From: an uncultured Piscinibacter sp.
GTDB taxonomy: Bacteria; Pseudomonadota; Gammaproteobacteria; Burkholderiales; Burkholderiaceae_C
Assembly (NCBI RefSeq): GCF_937952055.1
Contig: NZ_CALFYO010000019.1
Coordinates: 496,001-560,000, forward strand
Direction: 5' to 3'
DNA length: 64,000 bases
Part shown: positions 1-8,495 of the stretch, one piece after another
How the letters are laid out: each line of letters begins with the position of its first letter
Numbering within the stretch: the stretch's first letter is position 1
The notes under the pieces: model-generated
Database searches by the model: none
Told to the model about the DNA's origin: nothing
The model's input: the letters and a program-made list of their open reading frames with translations, nothing else
Translations under genes and position numbers: made by a program

Positions 1-2
1 AG

Positions 3-356
3 CTGCAGCGGCTCGAGGGGCCCGACAGCCCGGCGGCGCGCCGGCTGGCCGAGTTGTGGCCGATGAAGCGCTTCCCGGTGCTGGTGCATGGGGAGCGCAC
101 GATCCTCGAGGCCAGCTGCATCGTCGAGTACGTCGGGCTGCAGATATCGGGCCCGGTGCGGCTGATCCCGGCCGACAGCGGCGCGGCGCCGTTCCTCTTC
201 TATGCCCACTGGACGCAGCCGATCGGCGACGCCCATCCGCACGTGACCGCCTGCCGCCGCCGATCGCTGCAGCGTCCCTCGTTCGCGCGCGCCGTCGACG
301 AAGAGCGGCCGTACCGGCCCTTCTTCCCGCTCGGCGCCCCCCCCGACCGCGCCTGA
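3..356 (+). pseudogene. Glutathione S-transferase remnant with internal deletion, 5' end outside window
   Basis: The open frame runs in from the left edge and stops at 354-356. Its first part matches the GST thioredoxin-fold domain (LWPMKRFPVLVHGERTILEA, then a CIVEYV stretch where GSTs have the S/E-S-x-I-I-EYL glutathione site). Its last part matches the typical GST C-terminal tail (RPSFARAVDEERPYRPFFPL). Between them only about 25 residues remain where related bacterial GSTs carry roughly 90-100, so most of the all-helical C-terminal domain is missing although the frame is intact. I infer an in-frame deletion and a non-functional product. The 5' end cannot be seen, and a short but functional variant cannot be excluded. 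Confidence 0.7.
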
Positions 357-360
357 GGCC

Positions 361-1124
361 CTACGCCTTGAGCCGGTAGCCCGTGCGGAACATCCAGACC
401 ACGATGGCCAGCGACGCACCAAGGAAGGCGAAGGTCATGCCCAGGCTCAGGCCCAGGTGCACGTCGGCCAGCCCGTAGAAGCTCCAGCGGAAGCCGCTGA
501 CCAGGTAGACCACCGGGTTGAACAGTGCCACCGTCTGCCAGAACGGCGGCAGCATGTCGATGGAATAGAAGCTGCCGCCCAGGAAGGTCAGCGGCGTGAC
601 GATCAGCAGCGGGATCACCTGCAGCTTCTCGAAGCCGTCCGCCCAGATGCCGATGATGAAGCCGAACAGGCTGAAGGTGACCGCCGTGAGCACCAGGAAC
701 AGCAGCATCCAGAACGGGTGCTCGATGCGCAGCGGCACGAACAGCCACGCCGTGGCCAGGATGATCAGACCGAGGATGACCGATTTGGTGGCGGCCGCGC
801 CCACGTAGCTCAGCACGATCTCGAAGGCCGAGACCGGCGCCGACAGCAGCTCGTAGATCGTGCCGGTGAACTTGGGGAAGTAGATGCCGAACGACGCGTT
901 CGAGATGCTCTGCGTCAGCAGCGACAGCATCACCAGCCCCGGCACGATGAAGGCGCCGTAGCTCACGCCGCCCACCTCGGGGATGCGCGTGCCGATCGCC
1001 GCGCCGAACACGATGAAGTACAGCGAGGTGGAGATCACCGGCGAGACGATGCTCTGCATCAGCGTGCGCCAGGCGCGCGCCATCTCGAAGCGGTAGATGG
1101 CGCGCACGGCGTGCCAGTTCATGC

Positions 1125-1128
<4 letters not shown>
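361..1128 (-). CDS. yadH: ABC-2 type transporter permease, YadH-like
   Basis: 255-residue integral membrane protein with about six hydrophobic segments and the ABC-2 family pattern: cytoplasmic N-terminus, a SYGAFIVPGLVMLSLLTQS segment, an F-x-G-T-I-Y-E-L-L coupling stretch near residue 85 and a C-terminal LGGSFYSIDMLPP segment. Length and layout match E. coli YadH (256 residues). The start ATG at 1126-1128 overlaps the stop of the upstream ATPase gene by four bases, so the two are translationally coupled and form one exporter. The substrate is unknown. It is convergent with the GST remnant and only four bases separate the two stops. Confidence 0.9.
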
Positions 1129-2051
<923 letters not shown>

Positions 2052-2102
2052 GCGGGCCAGGATAGCCGGATATTCCCGGCGCCGGGCCCTGCGCGGGCGC
2101 CG

Positions 2103-2118
2103 TGGCATCAAAGCTGCA
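2103..2118 (+). promoter_or_regulatory. Sigma-54 (-24/-12) promoter-like sequence
   Basis: TGGCATCAAAGCTGCA has GG and GC separated by ten bases, as required for RpoN promoters, with TGGCA and TGCA context on each side. It lies 82 bp before the small gene at 2200. The NifA-type site at 2156-2171 lies downstream of it rather than upstream, which is abnormal for an enhancer, so this call is tentative. Confidence 0.4.
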
Positions 2119-2155
2119 TGGGTGACGCAGGCACGGCGGCGAACCGACAGAGCGA

Positions 2156-2171
2156 TGTTGCAAAGCCGACA
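2156..2171. promoter_or_regulatory. NifA upstream activator sequence
   Basis: TGTTGCAAAGCCGACA is an exact TGT-N10-ACA match, the consensus NifA enhancer. It closely resembles the site ahead of nifV (both have GCAA...CCGACA). Its position 29 bp before the ATG at 2200 is unusually close to the coding start. Confidence 0.55.
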
Positions 2172-2199
2172 AGGTCCAGAATCCCTTCGCGAGGCGACG

Positions 2200-2523
2200 A
2201 TGCAGGCTCATCCCGTACTGATCCGCACCACCCGCGACGGCCGTCGCATCGAGGTGATCGGGCGCCATGTGTGCCTGGACGGCCGACCGGAGGCCGATGC
2301 GCTGGTGGTGCTCGACGAACACCCGAACCGGCAGGCCATCCTGAGGGCGGTGCCGTTGGCCACGCATGTGGCCGGCCGGCTGCCGCTGACGCTGGCCGAG
2401 GCCTCGGTGGTGCAGGCGGCGCTGCGCCGCGCGAACGACGGTTTCGACGGCACGCCGCAGGCGGCGCGCGAGCGGCTGCGCCAGGTGGTGTGGCGCAAGT
2501 CGATCGGCGACGGCGTGGAGTAG
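2200..2523 (+). CDS. Hypothetical protein at head of nif island
   Basis: 107 residues, soluble, no signal peptide and no cysteines apart from one near residue 25. I do not recognise the family. The N-terminal half reads like a small beta-rich domain (HPVLIRTTRDGRRIEVIGR, then VCLDGRPEADALVVLDEHP) and the C-terminal half is helical and arginine-rich. It sits downstream of a perfect NifA-type site and six bases before a second small gene, in the same orientation as nifE. The context suggests a nitrogen-fixation-linked role, which is inference only. An alternative upstream start would extend it without any recognisable domain. Confidence 0.6.
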   Translation: MQAHPVLIRTTRDGRRIEVIGRHVCLDGRPEADALVVLDEHPNRQAILRAVPLATHVAGRLPLTLAEASVVQAALRRANDGFDGTPQAARERLRQVVWRKSIGDGVE

Positions 2524-2529
2524 CGCGCG

Positions 2530-2796
2530 GTGATCCACGTCCTCGAAATGCCCGAAGGGGCTGCGCCGCGCGCCTGGTTCGCCTTCGATGCCGACGACCT
2601 GTTGCGCAAGCTCGCCGGCAGCCAGGCCGCCGAGCTGCATGCACAAGGCCGCTGCCGCATGTTCGCCGACGAATCGGCTGCGCTGGCCGCCTTCGAGCGC
2701 GCCGACGATCCGGCCTGGCAGGGCGACGGCTGGCGTGCACGCTGGGCGCTGCGCGAGCAACTGGTCGCGCTCGAGGTGCTGGCCGACGACCTGTAG
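2530..2796 (+). CDS. Hypothetical protein, second small gene upstream of nifE
   Basis: 88 residues with a GTG start, beginning 6 bp after the stop at 2523, so probably co-transcribed and possibly coupled. It is acidic, soluble and rich in alanine, tryptophan and aspartate (WFAFDADDLLRKLAG; four tryptophans in total). It shows no motif I can assign. The next gene is nifE, 166 bp on, which has its own sigma-54 promoter in the gap. A link with nitrogen fixation is inferred from position only. Confidence 0.55.
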   Translation: MIHVLEMPEGAAPRAWFAFDADDLLRKLAGSQAAELHAQGRCRMFADESAALAAFERADDPAWQGDGWRARWALREQLVALEVLADDL

Positions 2797-2827
2797 CCGG
2801 CGCACGCGCGAGCCCGCGCGTCCCGTT

Positions 2828-2843
2828 TGTCGCAAACCTTCCA
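2828..2843. promoter_or_regulatory. Degenerate NifA site upstream of nifE
   Basis: TGTCGCAAACCTTCCA has a perfect left half (TGT, and GCAA as in the other nif sites) but CCA instead of ACA on the right. It lies about 80 bp upstream of the -24 element, the expected enhancer distance. It also contains the short palindrome GTTTG-TCG-CAAAC. Confidence 0.4.
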
Positions 2844-2909
2844 TCGTGCCGGCGCCGCGACAACATTGCTAAGTCGTTGATGCACAAGCCCGGGAGCGCG
2901 ACGCCGGGG

Positions 2910-2925
2910 TTGGCATCGATCCTGC
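2910..2925 (+). promoter_or_regulatory. Sigma-54 promoter of the nifENX operon
   Basis: TTGGCATCGATCCTGC matches the -24/-12 consensus, with GG and GC ten bases apart and an intact TTGGCA block. It ends 37 bp before the nifE ATG, leaving room for a short leader with the GAAAGG ribosome-binding site. Confidence 0.8.
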
Positions 2926-2962
2926 GAAGAGCGCCTCAACCGCACCGCATCGAAAGGCTGCC

Positions 2963-4375
2963 ATGTCTGCCACGCTCAACGCCAAGATCGCCCAGGTCTT
3001 CGACGAGCCGGGGTGCGACATCAACCAGAAGAAGTCGGACAAGGAACGCAAGAAGGGCTGCACCAAGCAGCTCACGCCGGGCGCGGCGGCCGGCGGCTGC
3101 GCCTTCGACGGCGCGAAGATCGCGCTGCAGCCGATCGTCGACGTGGCCCACCTGGTGCACGGGCCGATCGCCTGCGAGGGCAACAGCTGGGACAACCGGC
3201 ACAGTGCGTCCAGTGGTGCGATGACATACCGCACCGGCTTCACCACCGACATCAACGAGTTCGACGTGGTCTACGGCGGCGAGAAGCGCCTGTTCAAGGC
3301 GATCCGCGAGATCGTCGAGAAGGTCAACCCGCCGGCGGTGTTCGTCTACCAGACCTGCGTCACGGCGATGATCGGCGACGACGTCGAGGCCGTCTGCAAG
3401 CGTGCTGCCGAGAAGTTCGGCACGCCGGTGATCCCGGTCAACTCGCCCGGCTTCGCCGGGCCGAAGAACCTGGGCAACAAGCTCGGCGCCGAGGCGCTGC
3501 TCGACCACGTGATCGGCACGGTCGAGCCCGAGCTCACCACGCCCTACGACATCAACATCATCGGCGAGTACAACCTGTCGGGCGAGCTGTGGCAGGTCAA
3601 GCCGCTGCTCGACGCCTTGGGCGTGCGCGTGCAGTCGTGCATCTCGGGCGATGGCCGCTACCGCGAGATCGCCTCGGCGCACCGGGCGCGCGCCAACATG
3701 ATGGTGTGCAGCAAGTCGATGATCAATGTCGCCACGCGCATGCAGCAGCGCTGGGGCACCCCGTACTTCGAAGGCTCGTTCTACGGCATCAGCGACATGA
3801 GCACCACGCTGCGCGAGATCGCGCGGCTGCTCGTCGAGCGCGGCGCGCCGGCGGAGCTGCTGGCACGCACCGAATCGCTGGTCGCCGCCGAGGAGGCGCG
3901 CGCCTGGGAGCGCATCCGCGCCTACCGCGAGCGGCTGTCGGGCAAGAAGGTGCTGTTGATCACCGGCGGGGTGAAGAGCTGGTCGGTCGTCTCGGCGCTG
4001 CAGGAGGCCGGGCTGCAGGTGGTGGGCACCAGCACGAAGAAGAGCACCAAGGAAGACAAGGAGAAGATCAAGGAGATCATGGGCGACGACGCGCACATGA
4101 TCGACGACATGACGCCGCGCGAGATGTACGCGATGCTGCGTGACGCGAAGGCCGACATCATGCTCAGCGGCGGGCGCAGCCAGTTCGTCGCCCTGAAGGC
4201 GCGCATGCCCTGGATGGACATCAACCAGGAACGCCACCACGCCTTCGCCGGCTACGAGGGCATGGTCACGATGGTGGCCGAGATCGACAAGGCGCTGTTC
4301 AACCCGGTGTGGCAGCAGGTGCGCACCCCGGCGCCATGGGCGTCGACGGACGCGCTGCTCGCGGTGGAGGCCTGA
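2963..4375 (+). CDS. nifE: Nitrogenase iron-molybdenum cofactor biosynthesis protein NifE
   Basis: 470 residues; alpha-type subunit of the NifEN scaffold on which the NifB-derived Fe-S cluster is converted to FeMo-cofactor before transfer to NifDK. Family features visible are the N-terminal cysteine-containing CAFDGAK block, the HGPIACEGNSWDNR motif (P-cluster-like cysteine region), YQTCVTAMIGDD, and the late WMDINQERHHAFAGYEGM motif shared with NifD-type proteins. Length is normal. The start has a GAAAGG ribosome-binding site and follows a sigma-54 promoter. nifN follows after one base, consistent with 1:1 complex formation. Confidence 0.98.
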   Translation: MSATLNAKIAQVFDEPGCDINQKKSDKERKKGCTKQLTPGAAAGGCAFDGAKIALQPIVDVAHLVHGPIACEGNSWDNRHSASSGAMTYRTGFTTDINEFDVVYGGEKRLFKAIREIVEKVNPPAVFVYQTCVTAMIGDDVEAVCKRAAEKFGTPVIPVNSPGFAGPKNLGNKLGAEALLDHVIGTVEPELTTPYDINIIGEYNLSGELWQVKPLLDALGVRVQSCISGDGRYREIASAHRARANMMVCSKSMINVATRMQQRWGTPYFEGSFYGISDMSTTLREIARLLVERGAPAELLARTESLVAAEEARAWERIRAYRERLSGKKVLLITGGVKSWSVVSALQEAGLQVVGTSTKKSTKEDKEKIKEIMGDDAHMIDDMTPREMYAMLRDAKADIMLSGGRSQFVALKARMPWMDINQERHHAFAGYEGMVTMVAEIDKALFNPVWQQVRTPAPWASTDALLAVEA

Positions 4376-4376
4376 C

Positions 4377-5795
4377 ATGGCCCTCGTCACCGAATCGAAG
4401 AAGGCCTGCGCCGTCAACCCGCTGAAGATGAGCCAGCCGCTGGGCGCGAGCTATGCGTTCATGGGGCTGGAGTCGTGCATGCCGATGATGCACGGCTCGC
4501 AGGGCTGCACGTCGTTCGGCGTTGTGCTGCTGGTGCGCCACTTCAAGGAGGCCATCCCGCTGCAGACCACGGCGATGAACGAGGTCACCACCATCCTCGG
4601 CGGCTACGACAACCTCGAGAAGGCGCTGCTCAACATCCGCAGCCGCGCCAAGCCGGCGATCATCGCGATCTGCTCGACGGGCCTGACCGAGACCAAGGGC
4701 GACGACGTCGACGCCTACATCCACCTGGCCAGGCAGAGGCACCCGGAGCTGTCCGACACCGAGATCGTCTACGTGTCCACGCCGGATTACGTCGGCGCCT
4801 TCCAGGACGGCTGGGCGCGCGCGGTGCAGATGCTGGTGTCGAAGTTGCCGGTGCAGCAGGTCGAGAAGCGCGCGCGCCAGGTCAACGTGCTGCCCGGCAG
4901 CCACCTCACGCCCGGTGACCTGGAAGAGCTGCGCGAGCTCATCGAACTCTTCGGCCTGCAGCCTGTGTTCGTGCCCGACGTGTCAGGCTCGCTGGACGGC
5001 CACATTCCCGAGCAGTGGCTGGGCACGACGATCGGCGGCACGCCCCTGGCCGAACTGCGCTCGCTCGGTGCGGCCGCGCACACGCTGGCCATCGGCGAGC
5101 AGATGCGCCCGGCCGCGATGGCGCTGGCCGAGCGCTGCGGCGTGCCGTTCACGCTGTTCGACCGGCTCACCGGGCTGACCGCGAGCGATGCCTTCGTCGC
5201 CTGCCTTGCCGAACTCTCCGGCCAGCCGGTGCCGGCGAAGCTGCGCCGCCAGCGCAGCCAGCTGGTCGATGCGATGCTCGATGGCCACTTCCATCTCGGC
5301 AACGTGAAGCTCGCCATCGCCGCCGAGCCCGACCTGCTGTGGTCCACCGGCATGTTCCTCGCGGAGATGGGGGTGGAGCTGGCGGTGTGCGTCACCACCA
5401 CGCACTCGCCGCTGCTCGAACGGCTGCCCGCCAGCGAGGTGCTGATCGGCGACCTGGAAGACTTCGAGCGTTGCGCCGCCGTGGCGGGCTGCGACCTGCT
5501 GATGACGCACTCGCACGGCCGGCAGGCGGCGCAGCGCCTCGCCAAGCCGCTGTTCCGCCTCGGCATCCCGATGTTCGACCGCGTCGGCAACGCGCACCTC
5601 TGCCAAGTCGGCTACCGCGGCACGCGCAACCTCGTCTACGCGGTGGGCAACATGATGATGGAGCAGATCGACCACCACGCCCCGGACGACTGGCCTCTGC
5701 CGGCCGCGTCACGGCTGGCCGCCGTCGCGCACCTGCCGGCGCGCATCGAGCGCCTGCCGAAGCCGGGCGACCAGCTCGCGCCGGCCAGCGCATGA
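4377..5795 (+). CDS. nifN: Nitrogenase iron-molybdenum cofactor biosynthesis protein NifN
   Basis: 472 residues; beta-type partner of NifE in the alpha2-beta2 FeMo-cofactor assembly scaffold. Recognisable blocks are an N-terminal CAVNPLKMSQPLGASYAFMG, then MMHGSQGCTSFG (cluster-binding cysteine), ICSTGLTETKGDD, and the C-terminal THSHGRQAAQRL region. GGAGG precedes the ATG by seven bases, inside the end of nifE. The gap to nifX is 22 bp. Nothing looks truncated. Confidence 0.97.
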   Translation: MALVTESKKACAVNPLKMSQPLGASYAFMGLESCMPMMHGSQGCTSFGVVLLVRHFKEAIPLQTTAMNEVTTILGGYDNLEKALLNIRSRAKPAIIAICSTGLTETKGDDVDAYIHLARQRHPELSDTEIVYVSTPDYVGAFQDGWARAVQMLVSKLPVQQVEKRARQVNVLPGSHLTPGDLEELRELIELFGLQPVFVPDVSGSLDGHIPEQWLGTTIGGTPLAELRSLGAAAHTLAIGEQMRPAAMALAERCGVPFTLFDRLTGLTASDAFVACLAELSGQPVPAKLRRQRSQLVDAMLDGHFHLGNVKLAIAAEPDLLWSTGMFLAEMGVELAVCVTTTHSPLLERLPASEVLIGDLEDFERCAAVAGCDLLMTHSHGRQAAQRLAKPLFRLGIPMFDRVGNAHLCQVGYRGTRNLVYAVGNMMMEQIDHHAPDDWPLPAASRLAAVAHLPARIERLPKPGDQLAPASA

Positions 5796-5817
5796 CCCTC
5801 ACGTTTCAGGAGCAGCC

Positions 5818-6231
5818 ATGAAGATCGCCTTTGCGACCCAGGACCAGCAGCGCGTCGACGCGCACTTCGGCTGGGCCAAGCACCTCGCGGTGTACGAGAT
5901 CACGCCCGATGGTTACGACTTCGTGCACGACCACGGCTTCGGCGAAGACCTCGCCGAGGACGGCAACGAAGACAAGCTCGCGCCCAAGCTCGAGGCCATC
6001 AAGGACTGCGCGATCGTCTACGTCGCCGCCATCGGCGGTTCGGCAGCGGCGCGCGTGGTCGCCAGCAGGATCCACCCCATCAAGGTCAGCTCGCCCGAAC
6101 CCATCCTCGACATCCTCGACAGGCTGCAGGAGGTGCTCAAGGGCACGCCGCCGCCCTGGCTGCGCAAGGCGCTGCTGAAGGATCAGCCGCGCACGGCGGA
6201 CTTCGAGAGCGACGACGAGGTGCAGTCGTGA
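5818..6231 (+). CDS. nifX: Nitrogen fixation protein NifX
   Basis: 137 residues of the dinitrogenase iron-molybdenum cofactor-binding (NifX/NafY/NifB C-terminal) family, which binds NifB-co and the VK cluster and passes them to NifEN. The MKIAFATQDQQRVDAHFGWA start and the AIGGSAAARVV segment, followed by an I-H-P-I-K strand, are typical. The C-terminus is acidic. A GGAG ribosome-binding site precedes the ATG. Its stop overlaps the GTG start of the next gene. Confidence 0.95.
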   Translation: MKIAFATQDQQRVDAHFGWAKHLAVYEITPDGYDFVHDHGFGEDLAEDGNEDKLAPKLEAIKDCAIVYVAAIGGSAAARVVASRIHPIKVSSPEPILDILDRLQEVLKGTPPPWLRKALLKDQPRTADFESDDEVQS

Positions 6232-6704
6232 GCGCGGTCGTGAGCGAGGCGCCGAACGACGAGGCCCTGCTTCAGGACCCGTTCATCCGCGAACTGGTCA
6301 AGCAGCTGCGCGCGCAGGACACCCATGGCACCTGGGAGGGCAAGAGCGACGCCACACTGCTCGAGCCCTTCATCCTCAGCGCTGAACAGCGCCGCGCGAT
6401 GCCGATCATGGGCGACCCGGACCCGGACACGCTGTGGCGCCTGGACCTGTTCCACAACGCCATCGGCCTGGCCATCGAGCGCGCCACCGGCTGCATGGTG
6501 GCGCCGATGACGAAGATGAGCCACGAGGGCTTCGGCCGCACGGTGCTGACCACCGGCCGGCTGATCGTGGTCAACCGCTACCTGCGCGACGTGCACCGCT
6601 TCGGCTTTCCCAGCCTGGCCAAGCTGGCCGAGGCCGGCAACAAGCTGGTGAACGAAGGCGTGCAGATGATCGAGAAGTACAAGGAGGTTGCGACCTATGG
6701 ATGA
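6228..6704 (+). CDS. NifX-associated nitrogen fixation protein (DUF269)
   Basis: 158 residues. The WEGKSDATLLEPFI, MGDPDPDTLWRLDLFHNAIG and FPSLAKLAEAGNKLVNEG blocks identify the NifX-associated DUF269 family, which occurs almost only directly downstream of nifX. Its biochemical role is undefined; a function in cofactor assembly or protection is assumed from linkage. The GTG start overlaps the nifX stop by four bases, and its 3' end overlaps the next small gene by eight bases, so translation is coupled throughout. Confidence 0.93.
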   Translation: MSAVVSEAPNDEALLQDPFIRELVKQLRAQDTHGTWEGKSDATLLEPFILSAEQRRAMPIMGDPDPDTLWRLDLFHNAIGLAIERATGCMVAPMTKMSHEGFGRTVLTTGRLIVVNRYLRDVHRFGFPSLAKLAEAGNKLVNEGVQMIEKYKEVATYG

Positions 6705-6894
6705 CGCCGAGACCCTCAAGGCCGAGATCAAGAAGCTCAATGCCCGCGCCACGCAGGCGAAGATGGACCTGCACGATCTCAGCGAGGAGCTGCCGACGAA
6801 CTGGGAGCGCATCCCCGAGGTGGCGAGGATCGCGCACGAGGCGCATGGGTCGCTGATGGCGGCGCGCAGGAAGCTGGCGGAGTCGGCGTCATGA
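6697..6894 (+). CDS. Small nif-associated helical protein (DUF683, CCE_0567 type)
   Basis: 65 residues beginning MDDAETLKAEIKKLNARATQ, followed by an LHDLSEELPTNWERIPEVA block. This is the DUF683 family of small two-helix proteins found between the nifX-associated gene and the nif ferredoxin in many diazotrophs; the structure is an antiparallel helical hairpin and the function is unknown. I chose the ATG at 6697 because GGAGG lies ten bases upstream. It overlaps the preceding gene and the following ATG. Confidence 0.88.
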   Translation: MDDAETLKAEIKKLNARATQAKMDLHDLSEELPTNWERIPEVARIAHEAHGSLMAARRKLAESAS

Positions 6895-7196
6895 GCAGCT
6901 TCACCGTCACGCTGCCTTCCGGTTCCACCTGGACGCCGACCTTCGTGCAGTCGATCAACGAGGAGAAGTGCATCGGCTGCGGACGGTGCTTCCGGGTCTG
7001 CCCGCGCGGCGTGCTCGAACTCGTCGGCCTGAACGACGAGGGCGAGCGCATCGCCGTCGACCCGGACGGCGACGAGGAGGAAGAGTACGAGAAGAAGGTG
7101 ATGACGATCGCGCACGGCGAGCTGTGCATCGGCTGCACCGCCTGCTCGAAGATCTGCCCGAAGAAGTGCTACACGCACGCGGCGGCCAACGCCTGA
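6891..7196 (+). CDS. fdxB: nif-specific 2[4Fe-4S] ferredoxin (ferredoxin III)
   Basis: 101 residues with two clusters of cysteines: CIGCGRCFRVCP near residue 26 and CIGCTACSKICP near residue 80, each providing CxxCxxCxxxCP. An acidic spacer (DPDGDEEEEYEKK) separates them. This is the arrangement of the nif-linked ferredoxin III family, a low-potential electron carrier associated with FeMo-cofactor synthesis or nitrogenase reduction. The ATG overlaps the preceding stop by four bases. Confidence 0.95.
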   Translation: MSSFTVTLPSGSTWTPTFVQSINEEKCIGCGRCFRVCPRGVLELVGLNDEGERIAVDPDGDEEEEYEKKVMTIAHGELCIGCTACSKICPKKCYTHAAANA

Positions 7197-7202
7197 GCTG
7201 AT

Positions 7203-7562
7203 GTGAACACGGTGGCGATGCAGCGCGCGGACGAGGTGGTCGACCTCGTCGCGCTGCTGCTCGATCATGCCGACCCCGCGGCCGGCACGCGCGAACAGGT
7301 CGCCGCGGTGGCCGAGCGCGTGGCCGTCGGCTGCCTCGGCGACAACCACCTCTGGCAGGACATGCAGCTGGCTTCGCGCGCCGAACTCACGGCACTGATG
7401 CGCCGCTGGTTCCCGTCGCTGGTGGCGAGGAACCACGCCGACATGAAGTGGAAGAAGTTCCTCTACAAGCAGCTGTGCGAGCGCGAGGAACTGTTCATCT
7501 GCAAGGCGCCGAGCTGTGCGGTCTGCGTCGACCGGCCGGTGTGCTTCGGGCCGGAGGACTGA
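7203..7562 (+). CDS. nifQ: Molybdenum donor protein NifQ, short form
   Basis: NifQ carries a Mo-Fe-S cluster and gives molybdenum to the NifEN/NifH complex. The diagnostic parts are present: CLGDNHLWQDMQL, the DMKWKKFLYKQLC block, and the C-terminal metal-binding motif C-x4-C-x2-C-x5-C in CKAPSCAVCVDRPVC. With a GTG start at 7203 the protein has 119 residues, whereas most NifQ proteins have about 160-200, so an N-terminal segment of around 50 residues is absent. The core needed for Mo binding is complete. It is the last gene before a strong hairpin and the mod operon, which fits its link to molybdenum. Confidence 0.9.
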   Translation: MNTVAMQRADEVVDLVALLLDHADPAAGTREQVAAVAERVAVGCLGDNHLWQDMQLASRAELTALMRRWFPSLVARNHADMKWKKFLYKQLCEREELFICKAPSCAVCVDRPVCFGPED

Positions 7563-7568
7563 GCCCGC

Positions 7569-7607
7569 GCGCCGGGGACCGGAAGGGCCTCGCGGCCGGT
7601 CCGGCGC
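7569..7607 (+). terminator. Hairpin closing the nifE-nifQ operon
   Basis: GCGCCGG-GG-ACCGG pairs with CCGGT-CCGGCGC around a 13-base loop, leaving only a two-base bulge. It lies seven bases after the nifQ stop and before the ModE box. There is no long T-run, so it may be a transcript-end stabiliser instead of a classical terminator. Confidence 0.6.
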
Positions 7608-7632
7608 CGACTGGCCAGGATCTTGCTCCAAG

Positions 7633-7656
7633 CGTTGTGTATTAGACTACACAACG
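7633..7656 (+). promoter_or_regulatory. ModE-binding box (Mo-box)
   Basis: Perfect inverted repeat with 8-bp arms, CGTTGTGT and ACACAACG, separated by ATTAGACT. Its total length of 24 bp and the CGTT...AACG ends match the E. coli modA operator (CGTTATAT...ACATAACG). It ends 14 bp before the modA ATG. ModE, encoded at the end of the same operon, should bind here with molybdate and repress uptake. Confidence 0.85.
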
Positions 7657-7670
7657 ATGGAGAAGTCCTG

Positions 7671-8492
7671 ATGGCATGCCGTCTGTCTGCATTCCTGCTG
7701 TCGCTGCTGGTCGCCACCGTCGCGCAGGCGGGAGAAGTCCAGGTGGCGGTCGCCGCCAACTTCGCCGGCCCGATCGGCAGGATCGGTGAGGCGTTCACGG
7801 CGGCCACCGGGCACACGCTGAAGGTGTCGAGTGGCGCAACCGGCAAGTTCTACACGCAGATCATCTCGGGCGCGCCGTTCGAGGTGCTGCTCTCCGCCGA
7901 CGACGAGACGCCGAAGAAGCTGATCGCCGAAGGCCATGCCGTGAGCGGCAGCACCTTCACCTACGCGATCGGCCGGCTGGTGCTGTGGAGCGCGCAACCC
8001 GGCCTCGTCGACGCGGAGGGCGCCGTGCTGGCGTCCGGGCGGGTGAAGCATGTCGCGATCGCCAACCCCAAGGTGGCGCCCTACGGCGCCGCGGCCATGG
8101 AGGTGATCCGGGCGCGCGGCCTGGCCGACACCGTGACGCCCAAGTTGGTGACGGCGGAGAGCATCGCGCAGGCCTACCAGTTCGCCTTCACCGGCAATGC
8201 GGAGGTCGGCTTCGTCGCCCTGTCGCAGCTCATCGGCGCTGGGCCGCCCCGAGCCGATGAGCGCCTCCTTGGGGGGGCGCCGCCGAAGGCGGCTGGGGGG
8301 CAATCGTCTCTGCCGGGCAGGCCGGTGACCGGCTCGTACTGGCTGGTGCCGCCCTCTCTGTACGGCGAGATCCGCCAAGATGCCGTCCTGCTCAAGGCGG
8401 GAGCGAAGAACCCGGCCGCCGCGGCGCTGCTCGCCTACCTGAAGAGCGACGCCGCCAGGCAGCTCATCCGCGACGCGGGCTACGGCGCCTGA
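7671..8492 (+). CDS. modA: Molybdate ABC transporter periplasmic binding protein ModA, with repeat-derived insertion
   Basis: 273 residues; captures molybdate in the periplasm for ModBC. A Sec signal peptide (MACRLSAFLLSLLVATVAQA) is followed by mature VQVAVAANFAGPI. The oxyanion-site serines are visible in SSGATGKFY, and the C-terminal GSYWLVPPSLY and KNPAAAALLAYL blocks are standard. Residues about 189-215 are an extra glycine/proline/alanine-rich stretch between LSQLI and GRPVTGSYW that normal ModA proteins lack. The DNA there is a GC-rich repeat-like element (8238-8314). Reading frame and downstream motifs are kept, so the protein is probably functional with a surface loop. Confidence 0.93.
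   Translation: MACRLSAFLLSLLVATVAQAGEVQVAVAANFAGPIGRIGEAFTAATGHTLKVSSGATGKFYTQIISGAPFEVLLSADDETPKKLIAEGHAVSGSTFTYAIGRLVLWSAQPGLVDAEGAVLASGRVKHVAIANPKVAPYGAAAMEVIRARGLADTVTPKLVTAESIAQAYQFAFTGNAEVGFVALSQLIGAGPPRADERLLGGAPPKAAGGQSSLPGRPVTGSYWLVPPSLYGEIRQDAVLLKAGAKNPAAAALLAYLKSDAARQLIRDAGYGA
8238..8314 (+). repeat. GC-rich REP-like element inserted inside modA
   Basis: The stretch contains a G7 run, the perfect hairpin GCCGCC-GAA-GGCGGC (8279-8293) and a G6 run, with codon use unlike the rest of modA. Elements of this look (a run of Gs, GCCGCC-GAA-GGCGGC, a run of Gs) are common between genes in Burkholderiales, from memory. Boundaries are approximate, set by the 27 extra ModA residues. Confidence 0.65.
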
Positions 8493-8495
8493 GCG

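Noticed and set aside
2936..4417. 493-codon minus-strand frame across nifE
   Set aside because: Shadow of nifE, with His/Arg/Ala-rich noise and no motifs.
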